15,357 bases of DNA. Source: Bacillota bacterium. Lineage in GTDB: Bacteria > Bacillota > Clostridia > Lachnospirales > Lachnospiraceae. Below the pieces are notes generated by a model, which had not been told where the DNA came from, did no database searches, and worked only from the letters and a program-made list of their open reading frames with translations. A program made the position numbers and the translations under genes. Location of the stretch: NCBI GenBank assembly GCA_022717655.1, contig JAIIAN010000062.1, positions 1 to 15,357 on the forward strand. The letters are read 5' to 3'. Shown here piece after piece: positions 6,425 through 15,025 of the stretch; the first letter of the stretch is position 1, and each line of letters starts with the position of its first letter.

Positions 6425-7855
6425 TTGAAGATTGAAATAAGAAAACACAAGTATATATTAATCCAGATTTTCTTTCTATTGATAAGTGTGATATCTTTTG
6501 ATTTAATAGAGAGCTCAATAGAATTTTCTTTTGTTAGCTTTATTGCCCTAATATATTTTCTATGTACAATTTGTTCACTTGTCTGTTATCAAAAAAAAAT
6601 TTTTACTGCAATCAATTGTTTCTATTGTGTTTATGTGTTGTTTCAAATAGGTGTTCCGCTATTATACGCTGTAATTCCTAAGTACAGTAATCCATACATG
6701 TCGCTTTTTTCTGAAGATATTTTGGTAAATGCGTTAGAGTATACTTTGTTGTCACTTGAAATATTCGGATTGACCATATTTGTTTTTTTGCGATCCGGGA
6801 AAAGGAACTATAGCAGTCGCGTGGTATTTACCAAAAAGAAAGCTGTAAATGATGAACGATATGTGTATGCAGTTGCTAAGGCATTGTTTATATGTACTGG
6901 TATGGTAACTGTACCTCTATATACCGTAGTAGCTTATTTGACTCTAAAAACAGGATTCTCTCAGGTTACACGTGCTTTGGTAGCGGCTAATGGTTTGTTT
7001 AATCTTGCTAGAGCACTTTTTATTCCGGCGTTTTTTTTACTTATCATTTATGGAGAAGATAAGAAATTCACTAAGTTTTCAAAATTGGTATTTTTCTATA
7101 TGTGCATTGCGTCTCTTTTAAGTGGTATTAGAACAGATGGAATACTTTGGCTACTTACATATCTATATACTTCTATAAAAAAGGGAGATAAAAAGAAGCT
7201 TAATATAAAATACTTGGTACTATTAGTAGGAATTGTTGTGGTGGCAATATATGTTGGACAAAGTAGAGTGGGGTCAACTGTAGGTTCTTCTGTTGTCGAT
7301 GTTTTTGTTAAAGTGGTAGAAGAAATGGGATTTAATTTTACGACCATTTGTTTCGTGATGATGTACGTCCCAAGTTCAACTAAATTTCAAATGGGTGGAA
7401 CTTACTTAAAATCAATTTTAGCCATGTATCCAAATTCATTGGATTTTTTAGGTATATTTAGAAATATTGAAAACACTATAGGTTGTCAATGGTTAAACGA
7501 TCAAAATCATGTGAGATTTGGATCACTTCTAGATTTTGGATCTGGTTTTTCTGCAATTGGAGAAAGTTATATGAACTTTGGTTGGGGTGGAATATTAGTA
7601 TCCTGTGTTATTGCAATAATTGTAACTTCTTTATATGTTGACGGAAAAAATGTGGTAAGTAAATGGGATAAATTTGTTGAAACCGTATTATTCTTGGCTT
7701 TGTTAACATTTCCACGTAGAGCGTTTAATGAGTTCGTTTCTAATATAGAATATAGCATTTTTATAATTGGACTTATACTAATCGTTATGTATCACAAAAG
7801 ATTTGTGGGTATAAAAAATAACGAAAATCAGGTGGATTTTTATGTCTGTGATTAA
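6425..7855 (+). CDS. Oligosaccharide repeat-unit polymerase (Wzy-like), multi-pass membrane protein
   Basis: This 476-residue protein is almost wholly hydrophobic, with roughly a dozen membrane segments from about residue 10 to 460. A long extracytoplasmic loop near 310-380 contains MYPNSLDFLG and ends in GFSAIGESYMNFGWGGI. The Gly/Ser-rich stretch followed by an E-x-Y-x-N-F-G pattern is typical of the O-antigen/capsule polymerases that join lipid-linked units on the outer face of the membrane. It starts with TTG behind GAGG and is the most AT-rich gene here (21 of 60 G+C in 7501-7560). Wzy proteins diverge strongly, so the call rests on topology, size and context next to a Wzx flippase. Its last 14 bases overlap the next gene. 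Confidence 0.85.
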   Translation: MKIEIRKHKYILIQIFFLLISVISFDLIESSIEFSFVSFIALIYFLCTICSLVCYQKKIFTAINCFYCVYVLFQIGVPLLYAVIPKYSNPYMSLFSEDILVNALEYTLLSLEIFGLTIFVFLRSGKRNYSSRVVFTKKKAVNDERYVYAVAKALFICTGMVTVPLYTVVAYLTLKTGFSQVTRALVAANGLFNLARALFIPAFFLLIIYGEDKKFTKFSKLVFFYMCIASLLSGIRTDGILWLLTYLYTSIKKGDKKKLNIKYLVLLVGIVVVAIYVGQSRVGSTVGSSVVDVFVKVVEEMGFNFTTICFVMMYVPSSTKFQMGGTYLKSILAMYPNSLDFLGIFRNIENTIGCQWLNDQNHVRFGSLLDFGSGFSAIGESYMNFGWGGILVSCVIAIIVTSLYVDGKNVVSKWDKFVETVLFLALLTFPRRAFNEFVSNIEYSIFIIGLILIVMYHKRFVGIKNNENQVDFYVCD

Positions 7856-8717
7856 TAAATTAGTGCATTTGAGAATGCACCGTGATTACAAAAAATATAT
7901 ATGCTTGAAGGATTCCTCAATAGAGGAAAACTTGTCAATAATACGTAAAGAAAGTAAAAATAAAAATCTTTTATTATGTTCTATTGCTTTTCAAAATCCT
8001 GAGGTGATTGAACTCCAAATTATGCTATTACGCAGGAATCTGAAAGATGATTTTTATTATTTTGTTGCGGATAATTCATTGGATATTGATAAAGCTAAGA
8101 GAATTGAAACTATTTGTCATAAACACGATGTTAATTATTTGCGTCTGCCCGCTAATCCATATAATGGTAAAAATGGAATGCCATCATTTTCGAATGGCGC
8201 CGCAATGAATTATGTTTTTACTAATTTGATACATTCGTGCGATGTAAAATACTTTGGATTTTTAGATCATGACATATTTCCGATTAAAAGCATTTCTCTT
8301 ACTGGCAAGATGTTAAAACAAAAGTTCTGGGGCGTATTGCGATGTATGCCTAGCAACAAGTATGGTAAATTAACTTGTAATTATCTTTGGGCTGGATTTT
8401 GCTTTTTTGATATGTCGTACATTCGGAGTGTTAATGAGATTGATTTTTTACCTAGAAGAAATCTAGGGGACACTGGTGCTGCAAATTATTATTCGGTATA
8501 TTATCCTGTGATTAAAACAGATGAGTATCTAGAATATACTTTTGCAAATGTAAAAAGATTGCTTATAGATGGAATCGATGGAACTGCGCAAGCTTCGCAG
8601 TATGAATGTATTGATGATGCATGGATTCACTATTTGAATGCTTCGAATTGGAGTAATGAGAAAATTGATGTAAAAGAAAAGAAAATGAAAGAAATAATTG
8701 ATGAATATTTAAAATAG
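7842..8717 (+). CDS. Putative glycosyltransferase, GT-A-like with DHD motif
   Basis: This 291-residue soluble protein is not one I can place in a named family. It shows a nucleotide-sugar-transferase layout: a strand LLLCSIAFQNP near 43-53, FYYFVADNS (71-79), then FGFLDHDIFP (139-147), where D142-H-D144 would be a metal-binding DXD. Further along are YLWAGFCFFD (181-190) and an aspartate/histidine cluster DDAWIHYLNASNW (258-270), which resembles the acceptor-side end of GT2-type enzymes. The operon position between polymerase and GlfT2-like genes supports a role in building the repeat unit. AGGTGGA at 7830-7836 lies inside the polymerase gene and five bases before the ATG, so translation is coupled. 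A glycan-modifying role other than sugar transfer remains possible. Confidence 0.7.
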   Translation: MSVINKLVHLRMHRDYKKYICLKDSSIEENLSIIRKESKNKNLLLCSIAFQNPEVIELQIMLLRRNLKDDFYYFVADNSLDIDKAKRIETICHKHDVNYLRLPANPYNGKNGMPSFSNGAAMNYVFTNLIHSCDVKYFGFLDHDIFPIKSISLTGKMLKQKFWGVLRCMPSNKYGKLTCNYLWAGFCFFDMSYIRSVNEIDFLPRRNLGDTGAANYYSVYYPVIKTDEYLEYTFANVKRLLIDGIDGTAQASQYECIDDAWIHYLNASNWSNEKIDVKEKKMKEIIDEYLK

Positions 8718-8738
8718 TGTCGAAAGTGAGGTTTACTG

Positions 8739-9665
8739 ATGCATTCTAATATTGGTGTTGTAATTGTTACATTTAATAGATTGGAAAAATTAAAGAAAAC
8801 ATTGACTTGTTTTAAAGAACAAGATTTATTGCCGAAATATGTTCTTGTTGTAAATAACAACAGTAGTGATGGGACAAAAGATTTTTTGGAAACATGGAAG
8901 AAAGACGACAATTACCAATTTCAAAAAATGGTAATACACGAAAAGGAAAACTTGGGTGGTAGTGGTGGATTCCATGTTGGGCTAGAAAAAGCTAAAGAAA
9001 TGGATGCGGAATGGATTTGGGTATCAGATGATGATGCTTATCCACAAAAGAATACTATCAAAGTGGCGAACGATTTCATTACAAATAATACTAACGAAAA
9101 ATTACTCGCTATATGTGCATCTGTATTGGATATGGACGATAATATTGCATATGGTCATAGAAAACGAGTCGAAAATGGTCTTTTAAAAATCTCAATAAAT
9201 ACTGTACCTGCAGTCGAATATGAAAAGGAAGCATTTAAACTAAATGCCTTCTCTTATGTTGGCGCAATCATTAAAAAAACTGCTTTAGTGAAATATGGCA
9301 CTACAAAAACTGATTACTTTATTTGGTTTGATGATACTGAACATAGTTTAAGAATTAGCGAGCACGGAGATATTGTTTGCGTGCCGGCAATCAAAGTTAA
9401 TCATGAAAATGAACTTGGTGGTGCTGCTTATGATTGGCGAGAATACTATGGATTAAGAAACGAAATGGATATGTACAAGAATCACTTTCCCAAAAGATGT
9501 TATCGATTCAAGGTGATAACTCGTTTTCTTAAAAGTGTTTATTTGATGTTTGGCTATGATAAAGAATATTATCACTTGTACAAAAAGGCTTTAATGGACT
9601 CAATTAGAGGAAATCTAGGTAAAGACGATAAGTACAAACCGGGATGGAAGCCGAATATAAATTGA
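8739..9665 (+). CDS. Glycosyltransferase family 2, GlfT2/rhamnosyltransferase-like (candidate galactofuranosyltransferase)
   Basis: This 308-residue GT-A enzyme opens with IGVVIVTFNR (5-14) and has VVNNNSSDGT (37-46). It then has NLGGSGGF (71-78), the metal-binding DDDA (97-100), and WFDDTEHSLR (196-205), where an Asp acts as catalytic base in related enzymes. NHE and YYGLRN (236-241) follow. The GG-x-GG-F loop and W-x-DD-x-E-x3-R set are typical of the GlfT2/WbbL-like branch that transfers galactofuranose or rhamnose. The gene directly before glf, the enzyme that makes UDP-Galf, is a natural place for a Galf transferase; this link is inference from context. GTGAGGT at 8726-8732 is its binding site. 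It ends 20 bases before glf, but its codon use is AT-rich while glf is GC-richer. Confidence 0.88.
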   Translation: MHSNIGVVIVTFNRLEKLKKTLTCFKEQDLLPKYVLVVNNNSSDGTKDFLETWKKDDNYQFQKMVIHEKENLGGSGGFHVGLEKAKEMDAEWIWVSDDDAYPQKNTIKVANDFITNNTNEKLLAICASVLDMDDNIAYGHRKRVENGLLKISINTVPAVEYEKEAFKLNAFSYVGAIIKKTALVKYGTTKTDYFIWFDDTEHSLRISEHGDIVCVPAIKVNHENELGGAAYDWREYYGLRNEMDMYKNHFPKRCYRFKVITRFLKSVYLMFGYDKEYYHLYKKALMDSIRGNLGKDDKYKPGWKPNIN

Positions 9666-9671
9666 TGTGGA

Positions 9672-9676
9672 AGAGG
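9672..9676 (+). promoter_or_regulatory. Ribosome binding site AGAGG that sets the glf start
   Basis: AGAGG lies nine bases before the ATG at 9686. An in-frame ATG at 9644 would add 14 residues that are not part of the usual mutase N-terminus and would overlap the preceding gene, so this site supports the later start. Confidence 0.6.
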
Positions 9677-9685
9677 CATATAAAT

Positions 9686-10795
9686 ATGTACGATTATCTG
9701 ATAGTTGGTTCTGGTTTATATGGATCAATATTCGCCCACGAAGCCAAGGCTCATGGCAAAAGCATTCTCGTTGTAGATAAGCGCCCTGATATTGCGGGCA
9801 ACATTTACACCGAGAACATCGAGGGTATCAACGTACACAAGTACGGTGCCCACATTTTCCATACTAATAACAAAAAAGTTTGGAATTACATCACGCAGTT
9901 TGCAGAGTTCAACCGTTTTACCAACTCTCCTGTTGCGAACTATAAGGGCAAACTCTACTCTCTGCCCTTCAATATGTACACCTTCAACAAGATGTGGGGC
10001 GTTGTGACACCGGAAGAGGCTGCTGCTAAGATTGAGGAGCAGCGTAAGGAAATCACCCATGAGCCGCAAAACCTCGAAGAGCAAGCAATTTCCCTTGTGG
10101 GTCGCGACATTTACGAGAAACTCATCAAGGGCTATACCGAGAAGCAGTGGGGGCGTGACTGTAAGGATCTGCCCGCTTTTATCATCAAGCGTCTGCCAGT
10201 GCGCCTGACCTTCGACAATAACTACTTCAACGCACTGTATCAGGGCATCCCCATCGGCGGATATACCAAATTGATTGCCAATCTGCTGGATGGCATTGAG
10301 GTGCGCTTGAACACAGACTATCTGGAACACAAGTCCGAGCTTGACGCATTGGCAAACAAGGTGGTTTATACTGGCCCTATTGATGCTTACTTTGACTATA
10401 AGCTAGGAACACTGGAATACCGTTCTGTTCGTTTTGAAAATGAACTGTTAGACAAGCCCAATTTTCAGGGGAATGCTGCTGTCAACTACACTGACCGGGA
10501 GACTCCGTGGACTCGTATCATTGAGCATAAGTGGTTTGAGTTCGGCAAGGACGAGAACGGCAACGACCTACCCAAAACCATCATTAGCCGCGAGTATTCC
10601 TCTGAGTGGAAGCCCGGGGATGAGCCGTACTATCCTGTGAACGACGCAAAGAATAGTGCACTCTATGCAGAGTACAAGAAGCTGACCGATGCCGAGCCGA
10701 AGGTCATTTTCGGTGGACGTTTGGGTGAGTACAAGTACTACGATATGGATCAGGTCATTGCCGCAGCTTTGAAAAGGTGTGACAGCGAGTTTTAA
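9686..10795 (+). CDS. glf: UDP-galactopyranose mutase
   Basis: This 369-residue flavoenzyme interconverts UDP-galactopyranose and UDP-galactofuranose in the cytoplasm, giving the donor for Galf residues. The FAD loop is seen in YLIVGSGLYGS (4-14). Other conserved mutase stretches are VDKRPDIAGN, HKYGAHIFHT, FTNSPVANYKGKLYSLPFN, YTGPIDAYF, RIIEHKWFE and the C-terminal GGRLGEYKYYDMDQV. The length matches known Glf proteins. The start at 9686 is chosen because the protein then opens directly with the Rossmann strand behind AGAGG. Its codons are clearly GC-richer (33 of 60 in 10561-10620) than those of both neighbours, so it may have a different history or be better adapted to the host genome. 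It pairs logically with the GlfT2-like gene upstream. Confidence 0.97.
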   Translation: MYDYLIVGSGLYGSIFAHEAKAHGKSILVVDKRPDIAGNIYTENIEGINVHKYGAHIFHTNNKKVWNYITQFAEFNRFTNSPVANYKGKLYSLPFNMYTFNKMWGVVTPEEAAAKIEEQRKEITHEPQNLEEQAISLVGRDIYEKLIKGYTEKQWGRDCKDLPAFIIKRLPVRLTFDNNYFNALYQGIPIGGYTKLIANLLDGIEVRLNTDYLEHKSELDALANKVVYTGPIDAYFDYKLGTLEYRSVRFENELLDKPNFQGNAAVNYTDRETPWTRIIEHKWFEFGKDENGNDLPKTIISREYSSEWKPGDEPYYPVNDAKNSALYAEYKKLTDAEPKVIFGGRLGEYKYYDMDQVIAAALKRCDSEF

Positions 10796-10809
10796 GGAGA
10801 ATAGAAACA

Positions 10810-11837
10810 ATGGCAAATGCGGAAAATCGACTGACATATATGGATATAGCAAAAGGTATAGGAATTGTCTGCGTGATAGTGGGACATATGAATGATAGGT
10901 TTATTCAACAAATTGTGTTCTCGTTTCATATGCCATTGTTTTTTATAATAAGCGGTTTCTTCTTACCATCTAAGATTACCCCAAATGAACTGTTGGCGAA
11001 AAGAGTAAAGCAACTGTTGCCACCGTATATTGCAACATCGATTGCAATTGTATTGATGAGTTGTTTTAAAAATCTGATTGGCATTTTAATACATAGAAAA
11101 ACAGTTCTAGATTTAGTGCGCGATGTATGCAAATGGATATATGCGGCCTTTTACGGAGCGGGATCGAATCATGTAACACCCTTCCGTGTCATTCAAATCG
11201 GAGCAATATGGTTCCTCTTGGCCACCATTGTGAGTAACTATTTGGTTGCTAAAGCAGTTAAAACTAAATATCCGACTCTATTCATTGTAGCTATTGCACT
11301 TGTTGGATATTACACATCCAAGATTGTTTGGCTTCCGTGGAGTATACAGGCTGGTATGACGGCAGCTACTTTTGTTTATATGGGTGTTATACTAAAAAGA
11401 TACAATTGCATTGCTACAGAAAACATAGAACATTTTGCAACGGCCTTTGCCTTTTGGATTACGGAAATAATACATGGTTGGCCGTGTATAGGTGTGGTGG
11501 AAAACCAATATCCCAATGGAGCATTTGACTTTATCGGAGGGGGGCAGGTGCTGTTTGCGTAATATGGATTGTAAAATATATAGATGAGCATATGAATATG
11601 CCCATTATTTCAAGGGGATTATCGTGGATGGGAAGAAATTCAATGGAAATGCTATGCTTGCATCTCTTTGAACTCAACATGATTCCATGGGATAAAGTGC
11701 TTAATTTTTTTGGCGTTAAAAACAATATATTTATTTTGATTTTTACTTGTAAAATGCTATGGGCAGTGGTAGGAACAGTTTTAATTGAGAAAATCAAAAA
11801 GCACTTACAACAGAAGGAGAATAAATGCCTAGCATAA
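10810..11837 (+). pseudogene. Acyltransferase family 3 (membrane O-acyltransferase), frameshifted at a G6 tract
   Basis: The protein is a multi-pass acyltransferase-3 family enzyme that would acylate, often acetylate, surface sugars. The start is clear: AAGGAGA at 10794-10800, ATG at 10810, then the family opening YMDIAKGIGIVCVIVGH with the conserved His (H26) and SFHMPLFFIISGFF (38-51). As given, translation stops at 11562 after 250 residues. The same protein continues in the next frame from about 11545 to the TAA at 11835-11837: AGAVCVIWIVKYID, then GLSWMGRNSMEMLCLHLFELN, a typical family end. The break falls in six G at 11539-11544; one more G (or two fewer) joins the halves into about 342 residues, the normal length. 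It may be a sequencing slip, a real knockout or a phase-variable switch. The restored end would overlap the flippase gene by 13 bases. Confidence 0.85.
11539..11544 (+). repeat. G6 homopolymer at the acyltransferase frameshift
   Basis: A run of six G sits exactly where the reading frame of the acyltransferase breaks. With seven G the frame reads Gly-Gly-Gly-Ala-Gly-Ala-Val and stays open to 11837; with five G it meets a TGA shortly after. Homopolymers of this kind are prone to strand slippage and also to sequencing error. Confidence 0.7.
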
Positions 11838-13273
11838 GACGAAATTTTGTTTACAAATTACTGTATGAAATATTGGCTCTTGCAGCACCCCTTATTACGG
11901 CTCCGTATGTATCACGCGTTCTTGGCGCTGAAGGCGTTGGAATATATAGCTATTCTCAGTCATGCATAGCGTATTTTACTATGTTTGCGGTTTTGGGAAC
12001 AAACATATATGGTATGCGTGAGATTGCTCGCTGTAGAGACGATAAAACCGTATATTCTAAAACATTTTGGGAAATCGAAATACTTACAGTGATTACTTCT
12101 ACAGTTTGCGTGATACTGTGGGTGGGAATAACCATACAATCAACAGAGTATAAGCCTTATTTTCTTGCTCTTGTGCCAACATTGTTTGCATCAATGTTTG
12201 ACATCTCGTGGTTTTATACAGGACAGGAAGCAGTTGGATATACCGTTTTTTGGAATGCAATTTGCAGAATTGCAGGTGTTGTTTTAATATTCAGCTTTAT
12301 TAAAAGTAAAGATGACGTGGTGGCATACATCATGCTGAATTCCCTTATTTTAATGTTTGGCAATTTGTCAATGTGGATTTTTTTGCCAAAATTCTTGGTA
12401 AGAGTTAGCGTAAAATCCCTTCGGATTTGGCACCACTTTAAGGAAACACTGATTTATTTTATTCCGACGATTGCAACATCGATTTATACAGTGCTAGATA
12501 AGACTTTAATAGGGTTGATAACAAATGATGCTTATCAAAACGGTTTCTATGAGCAGGCAACAAAAATTATCAATATAGCAAAAACGGCTTCATTTGTAGC
12601 ACTTAATAGCGTAATGGGCGCGAGACTGGCTTATCTATTTGCTGAAAATAAAATCGAAGAGGCAAAGAGCAAAATCAAGACGGCCATGAATATGATTCTG
12701 CTTCTTACAATAGGATCGATGTTCGGAGTCATTGCGATTGCGTCTGATTTTGTTCCTGTTTTCTTTGGCGAAGGCTACGAACCTGTTATAGATTTACTTT
12801 ATCTGATGGCTCCGCTGATCGTTATCATCGGTATCAGTAATTGCATCGGAACCCAATATTACACGCCAATAGGAAAAACAAAGACTGCCTCTTTATATAT
12901 GATTGCAGGCAGTGTTGTTAATTTGATTCTTAACATACTATTTATTCCAGTGCTGGGCGCTAAGGGAGCTGTTATTGGGTCAATTGGCGCGGAAGCAGTT
13001 ATTACCATGTTGTTTGTGCACTTTGATGAAAGGTACATAACATGGAAGTATCTGCTTATGATTGGTTACAAAAAAGTAATTGCAGGATTATTGATGTTGT
13101 TGATGATTCGCACTATGTCTTTGAACTTGAAACTTTCAGGGATTGTGCTGGTGTGTGTACAAGTTATTGTTGGAATCTTGACATATTTTCTTGTGTTACT
13201 TTTGCTACGAGATAGTATGATTCAAAGATTTGTAACTGAATTGCTTAATAGGATGAAAGGTTATAAGAAATGA
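11825..13273 (+). CDS. Oligosaccharide flippase, Wzx/RfbX type (polysaccharide transporter family)
   Basis: This 482-residue MOP-superfamily transporter moves the undecaprenyl-linked repeat unit across the cytoplasmic membrane. The N-terminus reads NFVYKLLYEILALAAPLITAPYVSRVLGAEGVGIYSYSQS, the usual opening of Wzx proteins, with the PLITAPYVSRVLG motif in the first helix pair (about 20-34). About a dozen to fourteen hydrophobic segments follow. The conserved YFIPTIATSIYTVLDKTLIG lies at the start of the second half (about 211-230), and VFFGEGYEPVI comes later. Length is normal. AAGGAGA at 11814-11820 precedes the ATG; this site and the start lie inside the restored end of the acyltransferase frame, so translation of the two would be coupled if that frame were intact. 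It shares ATGA with the next gene. Confidence 0.95.
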   Translation: MPSIRRNFVYKLLYEILALAAPLITAPYVSRVLGAEGVGIYSYSQSCIAYFTMFAVLGTNIYGMREIARCRDDKTVYSKTFWEIEILTVITSTVCVILWVGITIQSTEYKPYFLALVPTLFASMFDISWFYTGQEAVGYTVFWNAICRIAGVVLIFSFIKSKDDVVAYIMLNSLILMFGNLSMWIFLPKFLVRVSVKSLRIWHHFKETLIYFIPTIATSIYTVLDKTLIGLITNDAYQNGFYEQATKIINIAKTASFVALNSVMGARLAYLFAENKIEEAKSKIKTAMNMILLLTIGSMFGVIAIASDFVPVFFGEGYEPVIDLLYLMAPLIVIIGISNCIGTQYYTPIGKTKTASLYMIAGSVVNLILNILFIPVLGAKGAVIGSIGAEAVITMLFVHFDERYITWKYLLMIGYKKVIAGLLMLLMIRTMSLNLKLSGIVLVCVQVIVGILTYFLVLLLLRDSMIQRFVTELLNRMKGYKK

Positions 13274-14247
13274 TACAAGTTATTATTCCAACATATAATA
13301 GAGAACTTTGTATACGCTATTTAATTGAACAGTCAATCGAACCATATAGAGGAACCCTTTTTAGATTTTTGATATTAGACAGTAGCACAAGTGATGATAC
13401 AGAAATGCTGTGCAAACAATTGAATCATTGCAAACAATTTGAGTATCGACGTATTGCATCTGACGTGCAGCCTGATGATAAAGTAGTTGATGCGATTATG
13501 CACTGTTCAGATGATTACTATTGGCTTTTGGGTGATGGAAATCTTGTGAATTTTAATGGAATTGAGCGGATTTTGTTATCTGCGAATTACAAGAAATACG
13601 ATGTTTTAGAGATAGATTCACTTGAAAGTAAGCGAAATCTAATTCGTAGATCTGAGCATTTTATCGAGAGAAGCAATTTGATAAGCTATATAGCCACTAA
13701 TTTTACTTACTTGACATACTGGGGATCATCAATAATAAATACGACCCGTGCAAAGGATTGTTTCCTTAATGGCTGCATGGATAAGTATCGGCAAGATATT
13801 TTATCTTGGTGGAGTGCGTGTCTTATTTGTGAAATGATAAATACAGATGATGCTAACGGTGTTAGAACAAAGACTGGAACGCTCTATACAAAAGCCTTTA
13901 GAGGAAATCCGGGCAAAAAAGATCGCAGCTGGGCTAACGGCGAAAAATATTTCTTGACGACATTTGAAGTGTTCAACCGTGATATTGAGCTTCTACCCGA
14001 GATGTTTTCTTCCGTAAAAAAAGACATTATCAAAAACTTCAGAGATGACTTGCTAGTATCTAAAAAGTATTTACTTCAACTGAAACTAGGTGGAGTACTG
14101 TCTACTCAATATGTAAAAAAGTATAAAAAAGAGATTCAAATTGTAAAGGGATACTACCTCTATATGCTACTGCTGTCGTTGACACCAAATGCATTACTTG
14201 TTGGTTTACAAAAAGTTTATAGAATTGGGAAGAAGGTTACAAAATGA
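13270..14247 (+). CDS. Glycosyltransferase family 2 with GDG in place of DXD
   Basis: This 325-residue protein has a GT-A start, MIQVIIPTYNRE (1-12), and LILDSSTSDDT (34-44), which stands for the donor loop. The stretch YYWLLGDGNLVNF (83-95) occupies the usual DXD place but keeps a single Asp. The middle part (WGSSIINTTRA, 151-161) and DILSWWSACLIC (176-187) agree with GT2 enzymes that move deoxy sugars such as abequosyltransferase-like proteins; this is a weak resemblance only. A hydrophobic and basic C-terminus (YYLYMLLLSLTPNALLVG near 298-315) could bind the membrane. It shares ATGA junctions with both the flippase before it and rfbF after it. Standing directly before CDP-sugar genes, it is a candidate transferase for the CDP-linked sugar; that is inference. 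Confidence 0.82.
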   Translation: MIQVIIPTYNRELCIRYLIEQSIEPYRGTLFRFLILDSSTSDDTEMLCKQLNHCKQFEYRRIASDVQPDDKVVDAIMHCSDDYYWLLGDGNLVNFNGIERILLSANYKKYDVLEIDSLESKRNLIRRSEHFIERSNLISYIATNFTYLTYWGSSIINTTRAKDCFLNGCMDKYRQDILSWWSACLICEMINTDDANGVRTKTGTLYTKAFRGNPGKKDRSWANGEKYFLTTFEVFNRDIELLPEMFSSVKKDIIKNFRDDLLVSKKYLLQLKLGGVLSTQYVKKYKKEIQIVKGYYLYMLLLSLTPNALLVGLQKVYRIGKKVTK

Positions 14248-15023
14248 AAGCTGTAATATTAGCCGGTGGCTTCGGTACCCGGATTTCCGAAGAATCACAC
14301 CTTAAACCGAAACCGATGATTGAAATCGGTGAAAAGCCTATTCTCTGGCATATCATGAAGGAGTACTCCTACTATGGGGTAAATGAATTCATCATCTGTG
14401 CTGGATATAAACAGCATGTAATCAAGGAATGGTTTGCTGACTATTTCATCCATACTTCAGATATCACGTTTGATTTCACAAAAGGCAATGAGATGATTGT
14501 GCATAATAAGCACGCCGAGCCTTGGAAGGTAACTGTCGTGGATACGGGGTTGAATACACAGACGGGGGGCAGAATCAAGCGTGTTAAAGATTATGTGGGT
14601 GATGAAACCTTTATGGTTACATACGGTGATGCAGTGAGTGATGTGAATATCCCGGAACTGCTGGCTTATCACAAGACACATGGGAAAATTGGCACAATGT
14701 CTATGTACAATTTCGGTCAGTCAAAGGGCGTTGTAGATATCGGGACAGATGGAAATATCAAAGCCTTCCGGGAAAAATCTGATTTTGATGGTGATTTAAT
14801 TAATATTGGCTATATGGTATTTGAGCCGAAACTTTTTGATTACATTGCCGGTGATGATACTATATTCGAAAAAGAACCGCTCTGTGAGTTGGTCAAAGAG
14901 AACCAGCTGGCAGGATATGTTCATAAGGGCTTTTGGCAGTGCATGGATACCTTGCGTGAAAAGCAACAGCTTGAAAAACTCTGGGCATCTGGGAAAGCAC
15001 CTTGGAAACTGTGGGAGGATTAA
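14244..15023 (+). CDS. rfbF: Glucose-1-phosphate cytidylyltransferase
   Basis: This 259-residue nucleotidyltransferase makes CDP-glucose from CTP and glucose-1-phosphate, the first step of CDP-deoxy and 3,6-dideoxyhexose routes. The evidence is the nucleotide-binding LAGGFGTRISEES (6-18) followed by KPKPMIEIG (21-29), ILWHIMKEYSYYG (33-45), the metal-binding GDAVSDV (128-134), and GFWQCMDTLREK (229-240), which is specific for RfbF-type enzymes rather than UTP or dTTP enzymes. Length matches Salmonella-type RfbF. It overlaps the preceding glycosyltransferase by four bases (ATGA). Base composition starts to rise here (26 of 60 in 14701-14760) toward the GC-richer rfbG. Confidence 0.96.
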   Translation: MKAVILAGGFGTRISEESHLKPKPMIEIGEKPILWHIMKEYSYYGVNEFIICAGYKQHVIKEWFADYFIHTSDITFDFTKGNEMIVHNKHAEPWKVTVVDTGLNTQTGGRIKRVKDYVGDETFMVTYGDAVSDVNIPELLAYHKTHGKIGTMSMYNFGQSKGVVDIGTDGNIKAFREKSDFDGDLINIGYMVFEPKLFDYIAGDDTIFEKEPLCELVKENQLAGYVHKGFWQCMDTLREKQQLEKLWASGKAPWKLWED

Positions 15024-15025
15024 AG

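Noticed and set aside
9644..9685. ATG at 9644 as start of glf
   Set aside because: It would overlap the previous gene and add a 14-residue tail before the Rossmann strand; AGAGG at 9672-9676 favours 9686.
9725..10330. 201-residue reading frame on the minus strand opposite glf
   Set aside because: It lies wholly opposite a convincing glf gene, has no family motifs or binding site, and is explained by the GC-richer codon pattern of glf, which leaves the opposite frame open.
11592..11837. Separate small membrane protein gene starting at ATG 11592
   Set aside because: Its sequence is the continuation of the acyltransferase in the shifted frame, and there is no binding site before that ATG.
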